A stretch of 20,174 nucleotides of DNA from a virus, in the IMG/VR virus record IMGVR_UViG_3300047560_000469, positions 1-20,174 of that record; one strand, given 5' to 3'. The translations under genes were made by a program, and so were the position numbers. Of the stretch, positions 12,949 through 20,132 are shown piece by piece. Under the pieces are notes generated by a model. The model saw only the letters and a program-made list of their open reading frames with translations. It ran no database searches and was not told the origin of the DNA. Within the stretch, counting starts at the first letter, position 1. The number at the start of each line of letters is the position of its first letter.

Positions 12949-14043
12949 TTATTTATTAGTAGGTGCTACATTAATAATGTTCCAACCACCAGTTGTGTTT
13001 GCTTGTGGAATATTTAATTGCTGATTAGCGTTTACTGGTTGTTTTGGTGTTTTAGGTGGAGTAGTCCTAATCTGCATACCTTCATACGGATCATAGATAA
13101 TGTTTTCAGGATTAATCTTGTTCCTTGTTGATATATCAGAGTAATACTTTTTCTGAGTTTCAAATTGTGCTTTTTGGCTAGAAACCAAATCTCCAGCAGC
13201 TTGAGTAAACTCATTGCGTTGTTGTGGAGTAAGTCTTTGACCACTCATAACTCTGTTGTATTGCGCTCTTACAGAATCAGGTACGCCTCTTGCATTTTCA
13301 GCAGATGCGTATTCGCCTTCACGAACTGTTGATCCCGGATCAAGAATTTTCATGTATCCAAAGATTCTTGACATATCGCCAGCAGCAGTTTCAGGAGCAG
13401 ATTCAATCTTGCGATAAGCTTGACTAATCTGAACATGAGGCTGAATTTGACCTAAGAATGAAGTACGCAATCCTGCTTCTGCTGGATTTACTTTTTCTTC
13501 GCCAGTTAAAGGTGCGGTATAAACAACTTTGCCTGCAGAAGTAACCAAGTTTTTGCCTACTGTATGTAGCTTTTCACCACCTGATGCAACTTCTCGAACA
13601 GTACCATCAGGCATGGTCATAAAGCGTTTTTGACCTTCGCCTAATGTAATTTCTTCAGGCATTAATTTTTTCAATCCAACTTCACGCAACTGAGGAACAT
13701 AGGACTTAGAAGCAAAAGCATAAGCTTCGTTTGGATCTTTTTTCATCAATTCGCCAAATTTATTTAAGTCTGCTTCTTGTTGAGTTCTTAACTGTTGGGC
13801 TAACTGCAATGCTTGTTCATCGCCTTTTTTAGCCATATAAGCGCCAAGCATTTGATTGACCGGCCCTTGTAGGTTTTGAAAGAATGAATTTGGAACATAG
13901 CGACCTGATACCATTTGCCCTGCAGGATTGGCATTTTGTTGCGCGCCTTGTGCTAACAAGGCTTTAGCCATTTCTTGCTGACGATTTGTTTGTTGTTGTT
14001 GCAATAACAACTCAGGTGGCAAGTTTGAATAGAGATCAGCCAT
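12949..14043 (-). CDS. Internal virion protein, unknown function
   Basis: This 364-residue protein has a Gln/Ala-rich N-terminus (LLLQQQQTNRQQEMAKALLA) and is largely helical. The block from about residue 203 (QPHVQISQAYRKIESAPETA) through SRIFGYMKILDPGSTVREGE and VPDSVRAQYNRVMSGQRLTP is the most conserved-looking part and is familiar from proteins of podovirus virion operons. The C-terminus is Pro/Asn/Gln-rich and probably disordered. The start has AAGGAAC upstream of the ATG and overlaps the preceding gene by eight bases. By position between internal-core genes it is probably a DNA-ejection or core protein. No enzyme motif is seen. Confidence 0.65.
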   Translation of the reverse strand: MADLYSNLPPELLLQQQQTNRQQEMAKALLAQGAQQNANPAGQMVSGRYVPNSFFQNLQGPVNQMLGAYMAKKGDEQALQLAQQLRTQQEADLNKFGELMKKDPNEAYAFASKSYVPQLREVGLKKLMPEEITLGEGQKRFMTMPDGTVREVASGGEKLHTVGKNLVTSAGKVVYTAPLTGEEKVNPAEAGLRTSFLGQIQPHVQISQAYRKIESAPETAAGDMSRIFGYMKILDPGSTVREGEYASAENARGVPDSVRAQYNRVMSGQRLTPQQRNEFTQAAGDLVSSQKAQFETQKKYYSDISTRNKINPENIIYDPYEGMQIRTTPPKTPKQPVNANQQLNIPQANTTGGWNIINVAPTNK

Positions 14044-14794
14044 TTTCGTTCCTTAAAGCCATTGCTAATTTTAGTGGATCTTCGTCTTGAATAGGTAAAG
14101 CTTGTTGCATAGGAGCAAACGCATCTTGACCTTTGTAAATTTCTAAAGGTGGTTGTTGTGGTTGTTTTTGACCACCCATGTTCATTAATGATTTAGCCAT
14201 TAACTGCTTTTGAAATGGTGATAAACCACTATTTTGCGTAGGAGTATTCCAAGAATCAGGTTGACCAGTAGTGGATGTATTTCTAGCTTGCTCCATTACA
14301 TCCTGATTCATGTATTGCTGATCCCCTGCATACGGAGCTGCGCCTGTACCTGAATAAGTAGGTGTATATGTTGCGTTAGGATCAATAGTAAAATTTGATC
14401 CTTCAGTTGGCGTAAATGTTCCACCAGTTTCAAGAGCGCCTTCTCCAGCGTTAGCGCCTGCTCCTGCTTGACCAGCTGCATAACCACCTGCATAAAGCGA
14501 TGCAATAGTTTTAGCAACATTGTGCATGGAACGACCCGGACCAGTATTAATTCCAGCTGCTTCAGCTTTGGTGTAGCTATCTTTAGGAGCGCCACCCCAA
14601 TAATCAGTCATTGGTTCGTAATGACGATGGATTCCAGTTAAAGGTGCAGTCCAATCAAACGCCTTATTCCAAACCTTTGTGCTACCTTCATCCATAGCAC
14701 CAATAAAAGCGCGTTCAGGATTTTCCTTTAGCTTTTGCCAATTATTGTTGAGATTAAAATTCTCAAACTTGAAAACATCGCCTAGCCAGCTCAT
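14036..14794 (-). CDS. Hypothetical virion protein
   Basis: This 252-residue protein has no family I can name. Residues 1-65 are mixed (WLGDVFKFENFNLNNNWQKL, ERAFIGAMDEGSTKVWNKAF), a Gly/Ala-rich segment follows (about 90-120, IASLYAGGYAAGQAGAGANA), and the C-terminal half is Gln/Pro/Asn-rich and low in complexity (FQKQLMAKSLMNMGGQKQPQ). Low-complexity proteins of this size lie among internal virion genes of many podoviruses. It starts at an ATGA overlap with the S74-domain protein gene and overlaps the next gene. Role in the virion is inferred from context only. Confidence 0.6.
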   Translation of the reverse strand: MSWLGDVFKFENFNLNNNWQKLKENPERAFIGAMDEGSTKVWNKAFDWTAPLTGIHRHYEPMTDYWGGAPKDSYTKAEAAGINTGPGRSMHNVAKTIASLYAGGYAAGQAGAGANAGEGALETGGTFTPTEGSNFTIDPNATYTPTYSGTGAAPYAGDQQYMNQDVMEQARNTSTTGQPDSWNTPTQNSGLSPFQKQLMAKSLMNMGGQKQPQQPPLEIYKGQDAFAPMQQALPIQDEDPLKLAMALRNENG

Positions 14795-15849
14795 AATTTT
14801 GCGTAGTCCACAACTTTGTAACCATCAATAGTTTGTACGGCATCAGGAATAACTTGCTCAACTTCATGCGCCATAACACCAACAAACTTGCCATGTCCGT
14901 TAAATTTACGATCTTTAAATTCAGGCTTGTATTCGTATTCGTATACTGGTAAACCATTAGGCAACCAACCAATAGCTTTGATGTTTTCTTTCATGCGAAT
15001 GTCAGAACCCATCATATAAGCTGCGCCTAAAGAGCCACCTAGACCCATTAAGCCTTGATTAAATCCACTTTGAGCTGCTTGTTGGGCATTAAAGTTACCC
15101 AAGTTATATTGACCTTGAGCTTGAGCTGCGGTCAACATATCTGCGCCAGTTGTTGTGGCTTGTTGTGGAGCATTAATAAATGATGGGTTTTGAACCTGAG
15201 CGCCTGTACGCAATGCACTTAATGTGTTCAAAGGCATATTGTATTTTGTAAGCTCTTGATTGAATGCTTGCTGATTGGCTTGTTGACCAACGCCAAAACC
15301 TTGAGTTGTAGCGCCAAGCAATAAATCGTTTTCTTTTTGTGCTTGTTGGCGCATAGCGTTTTCATAAGCTTTAGTACCGGGCTCAATACCTTGATTAGCC
15401 AATCTTGCTTCTAAAGCGTTGCGATTTTGCTCGATCTGTGGAGCAAGACGAGCCATGTATGCTTCTTGGTATGTTTGCCCCGGATTCATTCCAGTAGAAG
15501 GCAGATTAGGATTAAATCTATCGCCCATAGTCTCTTGAACTTGACCTAACTGAGCATTAATAGCAGAACCAAGACCTAAAGAAGTCTGATTTTGATTGTT
15601 TAGGAGTTGTTGACCAACATCAGAAAGGGTTGTAGTAGCAGTCCAAGTAGGGTTTCCGTACTGATCTGTACCACTTTGTGTGTAGTTTAGGTTGCCATAA
15701 GGAGTAACTTGATTTACTCGATTGGCTGCCGTAGCTGCTCTTGCTGCTTCAAGATTGCCTTGAGCAGTAGCTTGCGCTGCGCCACTATAGTCAGGTGCAG
15801 CTGGCGCACTTGGAGCCGGTCCCAATCCTAAAAATCCACCACCACCCAT
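14791..15849 (-). CDS. Virion protein with C-terminal S74-like intramolecular chaperone
   Basis: This 352-residue protein has two parts. Residues 1-280 are Gln/Ala/Asn-rich (AAQATAQGNLEAARAATAAN, NALEARLANQGIEPGTKAYE, NLGNFNAQQAAQSGFNQGLM). Residues 282-352 resemble the S74 chaperone: SDIRMKENIKAIGWLPNGLP, VYEYEYKP, GVMAHEVEQVIPDAV, then GYKVVDYAKL. In the S74 family, self-cleavage occurs just before a Ser with a Lys five residues later; here S282 and K287 have that spacing. Cleavage would release a 71-residue tail. S74 domains are best known on trimeric fibres, so this long non-fibre context is unusual, although similar proteins occur in podoviruses. AAAGGAG lies six bases before the ATG. 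Confidence 0.75.
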   Translation of the reverse strand: MGGGGFLGLGPAPSAPAAPDYSGAAQATAQGNLEAARAATAANRVNQVTPYGNLNYTQSGTDQYGNPTWTATTTLSDVGQQLLNNQNQTSLGLGSAINAQLGQVQETMGDRFNPNLPSTGMNPGQTYQEAYMARLAPQIEQNRNALEARLANQGIEPGTKAYENAMRQQAQKENDLLLGATTQGFGVGQQANQQAFNQELTKYNMPLNTLSALRTGAQVQNPSFINAPQQATTTGADMLTAAQAQGQYNLGNFNAQQAAQSGFNQGLMGLGGSLGAAYMMGSDIRMKENIKAIGWLPNGLPVYEYEYKPEFKDRKFNGHGKFVGVMAHEVEQVIPDAVQTIDGYKVVDYAKL

Positions 15850-15850
15850 G

Positions 15851-16294
15851 TCATTCTCCTTTTAACTTCCTTAGAGGACATTGGATGTCTAGCCACCGAC
15901 AATCCTCTTTCCTCATAGCCATGATTACCAAATCGCCATCCATGTGTGCATCAGGTATTTCGGCTACTACTTTAAAGCCTAAGTGTCGGTTTAACCTTAG
16001 TGCATCTGTATTACTTTTACAGATTTGTCCTAGTATAACCTTTACGCCTAGTTTATTAAAGGGGTAATCGAAAGCTGCCCATAATAAATCGCGATTCATC
16101 CAATTTGTTTCATCTAGCGCACCTATGTGCATCTGACAAGCGTTTGGCATAAAACTGCAATACCCAACGACTGCCACTAAATTTCCATCAATTTCTTGTC
16201 CAATACATACTGTTTCTTCAGGTAATGGATGGTTCATTAAACGAACCAACCAATCGCCCATATATCTCTGATCTTCAGTAGTTACTCTACGCAT
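15851..16294 (-). CDS. GNAT-family N-acetyltransferase
   Basis: This 147-residue protein has the fold pattern of GCN5-related acetyltransferases. The middle strand region (CIGQEIDGNLVAVVGYCSFM, 30-49) and the C-terminal motif (SNTDALRLNRHLGFKVVAEI, 94-113) fit well; the latter is the usual N-x-x-x-x-x-L-x-x-x-L-G-F-x-x pattern. The acetyl-CoA pyrophosphate loop is not obvious, so activity is uncertain. The start at 16294 is chosen because it overlaps the nozzle gene's stop (TAATG) and AGAGGTGG lies upstream; an upstream non-ATG frame start lies in the nozzle gene. Position among virion genes suggests modification of a phage or host protein, but the substrate is unknown. It may also be a structural relative without activity. 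Confidence 0.8.
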   Translation of the reverse strand: MRRVTTEDQRYMGDWLVRLMNHPLPEETVCIGQEIDGNLVAVVGYCSFMPNACQMHIGALDETNWMNRDLLWAAFDYPFNKLGVKVILGQICKSNTDALRLNRHLGFKVVAEIPDAHMDGDLVIMAMRKEDCRWLDIQCPLRKLKGE

Positions 16295-18060
16295 TAGAGA
16301 ACGCCACCTCTTTCCATTACATAATCGGTAGAAGCCCAATGCAACTCGATTCCTTGAGAAGCAATATTGATGTTGATTGAGCCACTAAATCCTAATCCTG
16401 TTACACCTTGCCAAATCTTAGTAGTAGTTAATCCACCACCCCAATTAGCTTGATCCCAATTAGATTCATCCCATTTACCGATGTTGATAATGGATGGGTT
16501 AAACGCTATTTGATTTGTAAGAGGAACAGTATCGTAATCTACTGAGATTCCACAAAGAACAGTTGGTACGCCATTGGTTGTTTGTAGAATTGGTCGAACC
16601 AATGTGAATCGTTTTAATTGCCCCGGACTATCAAAGTATGAATACGCTTGTTGTGCAGTTGCAACAATGTTGTTCCCTGCATCAGAATAACCATCATAGA
16701 ACTTGCCAACAAATCCTTGACCACCAAAGTGCATATCAGCATCGCCTGATACTTCCCAACAATAAGCTTCTACGCCTGTAAATCGCGCCCAAGATTTAGT
16801 GATGGTGTGCATAACAAACTGTTCCATTCCTGAGCTTGTAGGAATAGACAAAATCAGCATATTTTCAGAGGCATAGTAATTAATTTGCCATCCAAAAAGG
16901 TCAAAGTATTGAGTTGCTGCTTGGCTTACTGCATAATAAATCTTGTCAGTAAGGTTAATTCTAGGATCTAAACGACTAGATTGAAGGGCAGAAGCAAGAG
17001 GAACTAAGCCATCTTGGGTTAGCAATAATAGATCGCCAGCCCATTTAAAAAAGCATCTACGAGCAAATGTTTGTCCAAGTTGCCAAATGCCCTTTAGTTG
17101 CCATGTTTCGGCAGTATCAGGATCAGTTCCGTTGTAAACAACCACTTCACCCATGCTTGTAACGAATACTGCATAGTCATCAACGCCTTGACCAGCATCA
17201 ATAGTCCATGTTCCCATAGCTTGTAAATAGCCTGAGTTACGGACTAAACCACCAAAAGGTAATGGAGAAGCAACTCCACCAATCTCATCAACGCCTAAAT
17301 ACCAAGCATTTAGACTGTCTTTTTCGGTGAAATAAAGACGATTTTTAAATAGGTTTACATTGACAAATTTGCTTGAATCTATGCCTGTAATGCCAATAAC
17401 TGTATATGATCCTACAACTGTAGCGTTAGCTGCTGGAGTTGAAGCCATCGTATATTGGAATGTGCTTGATCCAGTTACATTGATTACATAAGTTCCGTTG
17501 TATTCACTAGAACTAGCACCTGAAATGGTTACTCGGTTGCCATCAATTAATCCATGAGGACTAGCAGTTGTTAGAGTTGCGACTGAGCCTACATGGGTTA
17601 TTGAGCTAATGGTTTGAGCAGTTGATGTAGTTGCTACAAAGAACCATCTTGTGCCATCAAAAATGACTACTGGATCTACGCCATTACAAGCTACCAAGAA
17701 ATGACCAGCTGCGTTTGTCATGTTGGTGTGCTGAAGTTTTGAACTTGTCAATCCATCAAAGAACTCAACGGCAGTCGATGGTTTGGCATCGTAAATCTTA
17801 GTTCCTGCTGCAGCGAATAAGCGATAACCAGCTTCTAAGCTTGTATCGGTATAGTTCATCAAGGAATAAACATTCCCTGTAATGCCTGTAGATGACTTTG
17901 TATAGCCTTTTCTTAGCGTTACATCAGTAGGTGTTGGAAACAGATTAACTAAAGTAACTGCATCCAATGGATTCATGTTCGCTTGAGAATCCCTAGCGTT
18001 CCATCCACCTATAGGAGCTGCCAAAGAAGTAGTTACGGCAGAACGACCTTTTGCTTGCAT
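16294..18060 (-). CDS. Tail nozzle-type protein (beta-propeller)
   Basis: This 588-residue protein resembles the podovirus tail nozzle or packaged-DNA stabilising proteins (T7 gp12/P22 gp10 role). It starts with AAPIGGWNARDSQANMNPLD, AVTLVNLFPTPTDVTLRKGY, a very common opening in such proteins. Repeating beta blade-like motifs follow, such as GYRLFAAAGTKIYD, AGHFLVACNGVDPVVIFDGT and NVNLFKNRLYFTEKDSLNAW. Between residues about 151 and 220 there is an extra module (ISSITHVGSVATLTTASPHG, LIDGNRVTISGASS, YNGTYVINVTGSSTFQYTM), which is a small beta domain found inserted in various phage proteins. It forms the end of the tail tube. GGAAG precedes the ATG. The adaptor gene lies directly upstream. 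Confidence 0.8.
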   Translation of the reverse strand: MQAKGRSAVTTSLAAPIGGWNARDSQANMNPLDAVTLVNLFPTPTDVTLRKGYTKSSTGITGNVYSLMNYTDTSLEAGYRLFAAAGTKIYDAKPSTAVEFFDGLTSSKLQHTNMTNAAGHFLVACNGVDPVVIFDGTRWFFVATTSTAQTISSITHVGSVATLTTASPHGLIDGNRVTISGASSSEYNGTYVINVTGSSTFQYTMASTPAANATVVGSYTVIGITGIDSSKFVNVNLFKNRLYFTEKDSLNAWYLGVDEIGGVASPLPFGGLVRNSGYLQAMGTWTIDAGQGVDDYAVFVTSMGEVVVYNGTDPDTAETWQLKGIWQLGQTFARRCFFKWAGDLLLLTQDGLVPLASALQSSRLDPRINLTDKIYYAVSQAATQYFDLFGWQINYYASENMLILSIPTSSGMEQFVMHTITKSWARFTGVEAYCWEVSGDADMHFGGQGFVGKFYDGYSDAGNNIVATAQQAYSYFDSPGQLKRFTLVRPILQTTNGVPTVLCGISVDYDTVPLTNQIAFNPSIINIGKWDESNWDQANWGGGLTTTKIWQGVTGLGFSGSININIASQGIELHWASTDYVMERGGVL

Positions 18061-18062
18061 AA

Positions 18063-18968
18063 TTAGCTTCCATAACCAGTATCAGGAATGTTAGCCCAAC
18101 CAATAAGAACTTTGGATGGATAAGGAGCAAACGATAGGTTAGGAGCGCCTTTATCTTGAGCTTTGCATACATTTAGGTAACGGAAGTAATCTTGCGCTAA
18201 TGCAGTTGTATCAAAAGATTTAACTTGGAAATACTTGAGTTTAGTAGCCAAAACGATTAAACGATCATCCAAAACTGTGGTGTCGTTATCGTTGGTAAAG
18301 CTATTTTGAACCTGATCTGTAGGGCTTCTTACCCATCCTTTTGACTTGTATTCCCAACCCAAATACTCGTTGGTGTTCATTGGCGGCCAAACTTGGAACT
18401 GATTGTCCAAAATACGCCAACGAATGCGCGGCCCCGTTGAGATATAGCCTGACTTTAGCCATTGCCATTGTTGAGCATCTTCCGGCCCAAGCGCTTCCCA
18501 ATGCTTTGTCTTATCCCATTGAGTTCTATTGGTAATACGCTCAAAATCAGGTGGCAAATCATAAGCAGTCTGAGCTAATACGATTGATCCAAAGCCTGAT
18601 CCTGAAGCCATTTGGCTCATAGTGATGGTCTGACCTGAAACGCTTACAACTTGGGTATCTTGATTAACATTGTAGCCAGTAATACCCCATTGTTTATCTA
18701 CTGCAGTAAGGTCTACGCCATTCTCAATAACTAGCTGAGTTGAGCCATTTACAGTCGTGCCATTAGTGTTGATTGCTTGGGTATAAAAGCGATACTGAAC
18801 CTGAAGCGCTTGCCAATCGTATTCTTTAACTAGATCGTAGCCTGAGCCATTCATCAGAGCCAATACTTGTTGGACATCCTGTGATGTATTGCCTGCTACA
18901 TAGGTTGGAACTGCTAGGTTTAACTCGGCACAAGTCTGTTGCACAAGTTGAAGCATGGTTTGAGACAT
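18063..18968 (-). CDS. Head-tail adaptor/tail tubular A-like protein
   Basis: This 301-residue protein starts SQTMLQLVQQTCAELNLAVP, TYVAGNTSQDVQQVLALMNG, and YDLVKEYDWQALQVQYRF (about 44-61). This opening, with a helical bundle and a conserved [LVKEYDWQAL] block, is characteristic of podovirus adaptor or tail tubular A proteins. The protein continues with YDLPPDFERITNRTQWDKTK and WRILDNQFQVWPP, also familiar there. Its position directly before the nozzle fits this function, which is to join portal and tail. The ATG has AAAGGTG six bases upstream. The leader upstream has two mutually exclusive hairpins. Confidence 0.8.
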   Translation of the reverse strand: MSQTMLQLVQQTCAELNLAVPTYVAGNTSQDVQQVLALMNGSGYDLVKEYDWQALQVQYRFYTQAINTNGTTVNGSTQLVIENGVDLTAVDKQWGITGYNVNQDTQVVSVSGQTITMSQMASGSGFGSIVLAQTAYDLPPDFERITNRTQWDKTKHWEALGPEDAQQWQWLKSGYISTGPRIRWRILDNQFQVWPPMNTNEYLGWEYKSKGWVRSPTDQVQNSFTNDNDTTVLDDRLIVLATKLKYFQVKSFDTTALAQDYFRYLNVCKAQDKGAPNLSFAPYPSKVLIGWANIPDTGYGS

Positions 18969-18980
18969 AGATTCACCTTT

Positions 18981-19006
18981 ACTTGGAGATTAGCCAAGTA
19001 GTTGGC
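18981..19006 (-). promoter_or_regulatory. Leader with two mutually exclusive hairpins before the adaptor gene
   Basis: On the minus strand, GCCAA-CTAC-TTGGC (19006-18993) forms one hairpin, and ACTTGG-CTAATCT-CCAAGT (18999-18981) forms another. They share the bases 18999-18993, so only one can form at a time. The second hairpin ends at the Shine-Dalgarno AAAGGTG (18980-18974) of the adaptor gene. A TATAAT hexamer (19020-19015) lies immediately upstream without a convincing -35. The arrangement looks like a simple RNA switch or transcript-end processing site, but chance remains possible for stems of 5-6 bp. Confidence 0.4.
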
Positions 19007-19023
19007 TTTTCCTGATTATAAAC

Positions 19024-19045
19024 AAAAAAGGGGAAATAATCCCCT
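19024..19045 (-). terminator. Rho-independent terminator after the coiled-coil protein gene
   Basis: On the minus strand, AGGGGA-TTATT-TCCCCT forms a six-pair stem with a five-base loop (19045-19029), followed by a run of six T (19029-19024). It starts just five bases after the TAA of the 209-residue protein gene, which is where a terminator is expected. The stem is short but GC-rich and the U tract is uninterrupted. Confidence 0.8.
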
Positions 19046-19049
19046 AATT

Positions 19050-19679
19050 TTATTCAGTTACTTCTTCTTTTTTAGCTTTAGCTTTAGGCTTATTTTTAGC
19101 GACCATTTGCATAAGGGCATCAATTTGCTCTTGTTGCCTTGCAAGCTTGGCATCGTTTTCAGCTTTTAAAGCAGCGTTTTCTTGGCGTAGCTTTTCCAAC
19201 TCGGCTTCGCGTTGATTGACTTCACCAACTTTATCAGCAAGGTTAATAAAGGATTTAGCCTTTTCCCTGAAGCTATGTGGAGACATACCAGCGATCATGC
19301 CAATACGCTGAAGTTGCTGATCTGAGCAATTAGCCACATCCTCAACTGTACGGAATTTAATGCCTTTTAGTTCCTCAGCTTGGGAACGGCTAATTAAAGT
19401 CCATTCTTCAATAGGCGTTCCAACTACTTGATCTTGGCTAGAAACTTGGTTTTGGTAATAAGCCCATTGGCGTGGAAATCGTGCTTTATGACTGTTATTA
19501 GCGTAAGTATCAATTTCGTTCAGGTTATCACCGGGAATATTAATACGAACAAAGTCAAATTCTTTAAAGATTGGTCTGCCAGCTGCAGCGGATTCATCTT
19601 CTTGTTTTATGGATTTTTTGTAAAAAACGACTGCTAGGCGTGAATCAGCGTTTCCTTCATCGGATGGAAGCATTGCCAT
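19050..19679 (-). CDS. Conserved head-region protein with C-terminal coiled coil
   Basis: This 209-residue protein has an N-terminal region (about 11-110) with beta-type segments (RLAVVFYKKS, FDFVRINIPGDN). A short helix-hairpin-helix-like segment follows at about 112-145 (VEDVANCSDQQLQRIGMIAG). From about 151 to 192 there is a charged coiled coil (REAELEKLRQENAALKAEND), and the end is basic (KNKPKAKAKKEEVTE). Similar proteins are encoded beside the major capsid protein of many podoviruses, with no known function as far as I recall; scaffold-like or DNA-binding roles are possible. TTAGGAGA precedes the ATG. Terminators flank it on both sides. Confidence 0.75.
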   Translation of the reverse strand: MAMLPSDEGNADSRLAVVFYKKSIKQEDESAAAGRPIFKEFDFVRINIPGDNLNEIDTYANNSHKARFPRQWAYYQNQVSSQDQVVGTPIEEWTLISRSQAEELKGIKFRTVEDVANCSDQQLQRIGMIAGMSPHSFREKAKSFINLADKVGEVNQREAELEKLRQENAALKAENDAKLARQQEQIDALMQMVAKNKPKAKAKKEEVTE

Positions 19680-19706
19680 TTTAATTCTCCTAAGTGGTTA
19701 GGTTGT

Positions 19707-19737
19707 TAAAAAGAAAAGGGTAGCCCGAAAGCTACCC
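19707..19737 (-). terminator. Rho-independent terminator after the decoration-like gene
   Basis: On the minus strand, GGGTAGC-TTTCGG-GCTACCC forms a perfect seven-pair stem (19737-19718), followed by TTTTCTTTTT (19717 to about 19708). It lies in the 82-base gap between the decoration-like gene and the 209-residue protein gene, 24 bases after the former's stop. Stem, loop and U tract are all strong. Because the next gene has a good ribosome binding site but no visible promoter in this gap, termination may be partial or overridden by antitermination. Confidence 0.85.
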
Positions 19738-19761
19738 CTATGGTACTACAGAATGACCTGA

Positions 19762-20070
19762 TTAAACGCTAGTAGCAGCGAACCAAGCATAATCACCTGA
19801 AGCCAATGCAACTGCTGGAGAAGTGTAAGAACCACCTGATCCAGTTGCTACAAAGGTTGAAGCGTTAACTGTGCAAGTTGCAGTAGAAGCGGTAATCGCT
19901 GCGCCTGCTTGACCTAATACATAACGCTTGCCATCAGATCCAAAAGTCTGAGTGCCTAGCGGCCCCATATTTGGGATTGTGATTGCAGTTGTACCTTCGG
20001 TGTATGCAAATTCGATAGGTACTGTGATTGCCAAGTTAATACCGGCGATGGGTAGTGTGCTATATGCCAT
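19762..20070 (-). CDS. Head decoration-like small structural protein
   Basis: This 102-residue protein begins AYSTLPIAGINLAITVPIEF, AYTEGTTAITIPNM and continues with GPLGTQTFGSDGKRYVLGQA (about 56-75 of mixed polar/aromatic positions). It ends GSYTSPAVALASGDYAWFAA. The composition is beta-strand, small-residue rich and lacks charge, as in head decoration or fibre proteins of phage capsids (the phage heads with DUF2190-like or Hoc/decoration proteins). I cannot confirm the family. AAGGAAAC is upstream of the ATG. Its neighbours are a terminator downstream and an unassigned gene end upstream, presumably that of a capsid gene. If it is decoration, it stabilises the head after expansion. Confidence 0.65.
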   Translation of the reverse strand: MAYSTLPIAGINLAITVPIEFAYTEGTTAITIPNMGPLGTQTFGSDGKRYVLGQAGAAITASTATCTVNASTFVATGSGGSYTSPAVALASGDYAWFAATSV

Positions 20071-20110
20071 GATATGTTTCCTTAAATAATGAAATTAACA
20101 ATTAGTCGTA

Positions 20111-20126
20111 GAAAGGGCTTTCGCCC
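20111..20126 (-). terminator. Weak hairpin with GAAA tetraloop, possible terminator
   Basis: On the minus strand, GGGC-GAAA-GCCC (20126-20115) is a small stem with a stable GNRA tetraloop, followed by TTTCT. It lies seven bases after the stop of the frame running in from the right edge. The stem has only four certain pairs and the U tract is interrupted, so it is either a weak terminator or an RNA processing/stability element. Confidence 0.4.
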
Positions 20127-20132
20127 AATCTA

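Noticed and set aside
14308-14595. A 95-codon minus-strand frame inside the 252-residue virion protein gene
   Set aside because: It is a Leu-rich shadow of a Gln/Ala-rich gene in another register, with no own ribosome binding site.
15795-16067. A 90-codon plus-strand frame
   Set aside because: It is antisense to the GNAT gene and to the start of the S74-domain gene, both of which are well supported.
19428-19637. A 69-codon plus-strand frame with hydrophobic residues
   Set aside because: It is the reverse of the coiled-coil head protein gene. Hydrophobic appearance is a usual result of reading charged codons antisense.
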